Assembly: GCF_050946405.1 (NCBI RefSeq)
Contig: NZ_JBMNUS010000004.1
Span: 186,001 to 250,000 of the forward strand
Length of the DNA: 64,000 nucleotides
From: Pseudochelatococcus sp050946405
Lineage (GTDB): Bacteria > Pseudomonadota > Alphaproteobacteria > Rhizobiales > Beijerinckiaceae
Direction of reading: 5' to 3'
Positions 60,819 through 64,000 of this stretch are shown here, piece after piece. The notes below the pieces were generated by a model. That model was given only the letters and a program-made list of their open reading frames with translations. It was not told the DNA's origin and did no database searches. How positions within the stretch are numbered: the first letter of the stretch is position 1; each line of letters starts with the position of its first letter. The position numbers and the translations under genes were made by a program.

Positions 60819-61574
60819 ATGAACACAGTCGCGCCGACGCGCCAGATCCCACTCGCCGGCGCGCATAACCTGCGTGACCTCGGCGGCTATCCGACCGGCC
60901 GCGGCGGCGCGACAGCCTGGCGAAGGCTGCTCCGCTCCGACGGCCTGCATGCGCTGACCGAGCAGGACGTCGACCGGTTGCGCGGGATCGGCCTGCGCAC
61001 CGTCATCGATCTGCGCAGCCAGCAGGAAGCGGCGTATCAGCCCGGCAGGCTGGTCGACGAACCCGGATTCACCTGTTTGCGGATTCCGCTGTTCTCGGCG
61101 CTCGCCCCCATCAACATGGCGATGGCCGCGCAGGATTTCGATCTGGGACAACGCTATCTGGACGCGATCGCGCAGTGCGGCGCGGCGATCGCCGGCGTGC
61201 TGACGGCGATCGCGGAGGCCGACGACGCCCCGCTGCTGTTCCACTGCACGGCGGGCAAGGACCGCACGGGGCTGATAGCCGCTTTCCTGCTGGGCATGGT
61301 CGGCGTCGGGGACGACGCCATCGTGGCCGACTATACGCTGACCTCGACGCTCGCGGAGCCGCTTCTGCGCCGCCTGCGCGAGACGGCCGCGGCGCGGGGC
61401 CGACGGCCCGAGCATGTCGCGGCGCTGCTCTCGACGCCGCCAGACGCCATGCAACGGGTGCTGGACCGGATACGCGACGAGCACGGCGGCATCGACGGAT
61501 ACATCGCCCGGATCGGGGTCGGCCCCGCCCTGCGCGAACGGCTGCGCCGGCGGCTGAGCGGCCCGGCGGAATGA
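60819..61574 (+). CDS. Tyrosine phosphatase-like protein (PTP/DSP fold)
   Basis: Phosphatase of 251 residues. The N-terminal NLRDLGGYPT (17-26) and the P-loop FHCTAGKDRTG with Cys143 and Arg149 are those of MptpB-like tyrosine or phosphoinositide phosphatases of bacteria. The Lys in CTAGKDR is typical of enzymes that also act on phosphoinositides. It follows the CoA-transferase by 37 bp on the same strand, so the two are probably cotranscribed, but no biochemical link to acyl-CoA metabolism is evident. It is convergent with the nitronate monooxygenase. Confidence 0.9.
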   Translation: MNTVAPTRQIPLAGAHNLRDLGGYPTGRGGATAWRRLLRSDGLHALTEQDVDRLRGIGLRTVIDLRSQQEAAYQPGRLVDEPGFTCLRIPLFSALAPINMAMAAQDFDLGQRYLDAIAQCGAAIAGVLTAIAEADDAPLLFHCTAGKDRTGLIAAFLLGMVGVGDDAIVADYTLTSTLAEPLLRRLRETAAARGRRPEHVAALLSTPPDAMQRVLDRIRDEHGGIDGYIARIGVGPALRERLRRRLSGPAE

Positions 61575-61596
61575 GGCGCCGCCGGGCCTGCCGGCA

Positions 61597-62622
61597 TCAG
61601 CGAGACACCGCAACTACCCTGGCGACGGCCTTGTCGCCGGCGCAATCGCCCAGCAGACCCGTCAGGCGGCTGGAAACGATATCGCTCGCCTCTCCCATGA
61701 TGCGCCCGACCAGCTCCGCCACCGTCGGCACGTCGTCGATCAGCCCCTGCACCATGCCGACAGACCAGATGCCGTAGTCCGTGTCGCCGGTTTCGTAGAC
61801 CTTGCGCCCGCGCTGGCCCGAGACCAGATCGCGGATCTGGTCGAAGTCCGCGCCGGCCGCCTCCCGCTCCAGCACCTCGGCGCTGACGCGGTTGCGCGAA
61901 ACGCGCGAGGTATTGCGCAGGCTGCGGAAGATCAGATCGGTTTCGCGCTCGTCGCTCGCCACGATCCGCGCCTTGACCGCCTCATGAACCGGCGCCTCGG
62001 CGGTGCACAGGAAGCGGGTGCCCATGTTGATCCCATCCGCCCCCAGCGCCAGCGCCGCCACGAGCCCGCGGCCATCGGCGAATCCGCCCGAGGCGACCAT
62101 CGGAATCCGCAGCGCCCGCGCCGCCGCCGGCACCAGCACGAGACCGGGAATATCGTCCTCGCCCGGATGCCCGGCGCATTCGAAGCCGTCGATCGAGATC
62201 GCGTCGACGCCCATGCGCTCCGCCGAGAGGGCATGGCGGACGGAGGTGCATTTGTGGATCACCTTCACGCCGGCGGCCTTCAGGGCCGGCAGATGCTCGG
62301 CCGGGCGATTGCCGGCGGTCTCGACGATCTTCACCCCCTCGGAGATGATCGCATCGCGATATTCCGCATAGGGCGGCGGGTTGATGGCCGGCAGCATGGT
62401 GAGGTTGACGCCGAAGGGCTTGTCGGTCATCGCGCGGCAGCGGCGGATTTCGCCGGCCAGCGCCTCGGGCGTGGGCTGCGTCAGCGCCGAGAGGAAGCCG
62501 AGCGCGCCCGCATTGGCGACCGCCGCCACCAGCTCCGCCTTGCTGACCCATTGCATGCCCCCCTGCACCACCGGATGATCGATACCGAAGAGCTGCGTGA
62601 AGCGATTGGAAAAGAGTGTCAT
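61597..62622 (-). CDS. Nitronate monooxygenase family protein
   Basis: FMN-dependent TIM-barrel oxygenase of 341 residues. It shows PVVQGGMQWVSKAELVAAVANAGALGFLSA at the N-terminus, GVNLTMLP near 71-78, and the class I motif GFECAGHPGEDD with catalytic His152. The flavin-phosphate segment MVASGGFADGRGLVAALALGADGINMGTRF follows. Its ATG overlaps the stop of the upstream hotdog gene by four bases (ATGA). It oxidises nitronates in known members, but NMO-like proteins are frequent in acyl-CoA pathways where their true roles are unclear. Confidence 0.92.
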   Translation of the reverse strand: MTLFSNRFTQLFGIDHPVVQGGMQWVSKAELVAAVANAGALGFLSALTQPTPEALAGEIRRCRAMTDKPFGVNLTMLPAINPPPYAEYRDAIISEGVKIVETAGNRPAEHLPALKAAGVKVIHKCTSVRHALSAERMGVDAISIDGFECAGHPGEDDIPGLVLVPAAARALRIPMVASGGFADGRGLVAALALGADGINMGTRFLCTAEAPVHEAVKARIVASDERETDLIFRSLRNTSRVSRNRVSAEVLEREAAGADFDQIRDLVSGQRGRKVYETGDTDYGIWSVGMVQGLIDDVPTVAELVGRIMGEASDIVSSRLTGLLGDCAGDKAVARVVAVSR

Positions 62623-63551
62623 GAACTGGCCTCGTCATAACCGGAATAGGATGCCTTCAGGCTCGCCTGGTTGAGCAGCATCGAGGCGAGCGGCTCCGTG
62701 CCGCCCACGTCATAGACGGTCGAACGCACCCACATGCTTTCCGTGCGCCGGCTGCCCGACAGCGCCACGACCTCGCGCTCGATGTCGTAGACCTGCCCGA
62801 CATGCAGCGGCCCGCGCAACAGGCGTATTTCCTGATCGGCGAACAGCCCCACCACCGGGCCACGCACCGGGAAGGGATCGCGCTTGTTGATATGGCAGAA
62901 CAGCACGCTGAGCATCTCGAACGGGATCACCGGCTTCGTCCAGCGCCCCGCGCCCTCCCGGTAAAGCGGCGACGGCTCGGTGATCCGCTCCAGCTTCTGC
63001 GCGAGGGTGAACGGATAAAGCTCACCCATGTGCTGGTCGAAATCCATGCCGATGCGACGGCGCGGCGTCCGCATCCCGATGCCGACATCGGCGAGAATCC
63101 GCGCGCCTTCGAGCGGCGCCAATCCGGCGAGCCGCTCGTCCAGCGCCGACGGGGGATGGTCCGGCCCCACCGATATCGTTCCGCGCAACACTTCCAGCCC
63201 GTCCTCGCGCTCCATGCGGATCGCGGCGCGTTGCAGGTGCGTTTCCGGGAGCGAGACGATGGCGCGCACCTTGTCGCCCTCGAAAACCGGATTGCGGAAA
63301 TGCGACGAAATGCATCCGCTCTCGAACCAGTCTTCACCGAAAAGCCGCGCCGCCAGCGGGTCGAACTGGCTGAAATGGGTCGGGCCTTCTATGGTCCCGC
63401 CGCGAAAGCCCAGTTTCTGCGCGGTGGCGTCATCGTGAATGGAGGCGTGGCCGTCATAGCTTTGCGAACCGAGCATCTGACGGGGCGCGCGGAACGGGCC
63501 TTTCAGCTCGTTGCCCGCCTCCTCTATCGGCGTATCGAAAAATGCGGTCAT
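62619..63551 (-). CDS. Hotdog-fold (MaoC-like) protein
   Basis: Protein of 310 residues with two regions that look like hotdog domains, an N-terminal one holding GFRGGTIEGPTHFSQFDPLA (about 49-68) and a C-terminal one with VIPFEMLSVLFCHINKRDPFPVRGPVVGLFADQEIRLLRGPLHVG. The GTIEGPTH segment resembles the hydratase loop of MaoC-like proteins, so enoyl-CoA hydration or acyl-thioester hydrolysis is plausible. It overlaps the nitronate monooxygenase gene and follows the ligase. The family is not recognised with certainty. Confidence 0.75.
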   Translation of the reverse strand: MTAFFDTPIEEAGNELKGPFRAPRQMLGSQSYDGHASIHDDATAQKLGFRGGTIEGPTHFSQFDPLAARLFGEDWFESGCISSHFRNPVFEGDKVRAIVSLPETHLQRAAIRMEREDGLEVLRGTISVGPDHPPSALDERLAGLAPLEGARILADVGIGMRTPRRRIGMDFDQHMGELYPFTLAQKLERITEPSPLYREGAGRWTKPVIPFEMLSVLFCHINKRDPFPVRGPVVGLFADQEIRLLRGPLHVGQVYDIEREVVALSGSRRTESMWVRSTVYDVGGTEPLASMLLNQASLKASYSGYDEASS

Positions 63552-63591
63552 GGTGGAAATCTCCCTGTGTACGTCGGCCCGGCGGCATTGT

Positions 63592-64000
63592 TCAATCCGC
63601 TGCGTCGAGCAGCGGCGCCAGCTCCGTCTTCTTCACCTTGCCGGTCGGGGTCATGGGCAGCGCGTCGATCAGATGCACCTCGGGCACCTTGAACGCCGCG
63701 ACGTGATCGCGCAGCCAGCGGTCGATGTCCCCGGCACTGACCTCGCCCACATGTTCGGGCTTGAGCTGGACGAAGGCCACCGGCACCTGCCCCTTGTCCT
63801 CGGCCTCCCGGCCGATCACGCCCGATCCCGCCACTGCCGGATGCTTGCCGATCAGCGCCTCAAGTTCGGCCGGAAACACGCTCATGCCCTTGACCTTGAG
63901 CATCTCCTTGCGCCGGCCGAGATAGTGCAGGAAGCCCAGACCGTCGATCACGCCGATATCGCCGGTGTACAGCCACCCGTCCCGCAGCGCGGCCGCCGTC
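63592..64000 (-). CDS. AMP-dependent acyl-CoA ligase (partial, 5' end outside window)
   Basis: C-terminal 135 residues of an ANL-superfamily ligase. GWLYTGDIGVIDGLGFLHYLGRRKEMLKVKGMSVFPAELEALI carries the hinge aspartate and the A8 loop, and PMTPTGKVKKTEL near the end holds the catalytic lysine. The frame is open to the window edge. It is the first visible gene of a minus-strand unit with the hotdog and nitronate monooxygenase genes, and probably activates the acid degraded by that unit. Confidence 0.9.
   Translation of the reverse strand, partial: TAAALRDGWLYTGDIGVIDGLGFLHYLGRRKEMLKVKGMSVFPAELEALIGKHPAVAGSGVIGREAEDKGQVPVAFVQLKPEHVGEVSAGDIDRWLRDHVAAFKVPEVHLIDALPMTPTGKVKKTELAPLLDAAD

Overview
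This GC-rich window carries no rRNA, tRNA, phage or IS genes. It looks like a catabolic stretch of an alphaproteobacterial chromosome or chromid, most likely order Hyphomicrobiales. That placement is inferred from the gene mix: a BepDE-like RND pair, rhizobial-style inositol/MocA genes, many ABC and LysR/TetR/MarR genes, and two families of bipartite palindromic intergenic repeats. I cannot fix the genus.

Layout: (1) 1-6.3 kb: fatty or aryl acyl-CoA beta-oxidation genes (enoyl-CoA hydratase, thiolase, acyl-CoA dehydrogenase, acyl-CoA ligase) around an AraC regulator. (2) 6.3-18 kb: two RND efflux systems. One is a TetR-adaptor-pump operon with an operator overlapping its promoter. The other is a hydrolase-adaptor-pump operon divergent from a LysR gene, and its hydrolase has lost the nucleophilic serine. 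(3) 18-20.7 kb: mmsA with a divergent LysR gene. (4) 20.7-39.9 kb: a sugar/inositol-type regulon. It has an ABC importer, a decayed IlvD/Edd dehydratase, two MocA-family dehydrogenases including an IolG-like one, a 2-hydroxyacid dehydrogenase, an HpcH/HpaI aldolase and an aldehyde dehydrogenase on the minus strand. RpiR, IolD, IolE, SDR, MFS, a TIM-barrel protein and a third MocA protein lie on the plus strand. A TGCAA-N6-TTGCA motif at the promoters suggests control by the RpiR protein.

(5) 39.96-50.2 kb: a compact pathway island bounded by palindromic repeats. A flavin monooxygenase overlaps a 66-residue partner protein, resembling the two-component 3-hydroxyphenylacetate 6-hydroxylase (MhaAB) that makes homogentisate. 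With it are an atypical metallo-beta-lactamase-fold protein, a LuxR-type regulator, a sodium/solute symporter pair, two paralogous MarR regulators and the complete homogentisate pathway (hmgA, fahA, maiA). The hmgA promoter has a perfect 16-bp palindrome inside its 17-bp spacer.

(6) 50.3-64 kb: an acyl-CoA pathway centred on a single-chain biotin-dependent acyl-CoA carboxylase, with enoyl-CoA hydratase, a membrane protein and an NADP-dependent oxidoreductase. A divergent TetR gene and a downstream fused two-domain CoA-transferase share the same 14-bp palindrome. A tyrosine phosphatase, nitronate monooxygenase, hotdog protein and partial acyl-CoA ligase follow.

No single gene here is wholly unprecedented. 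The most original observations are the operator families, the repeats that supply stop codons and a protein tail, the two catalytically altered enzymes, and the incomplete inositol-like pathway with a twice-damaged dehydratase. All similarity calls are from recall of protein families; no database search was run.
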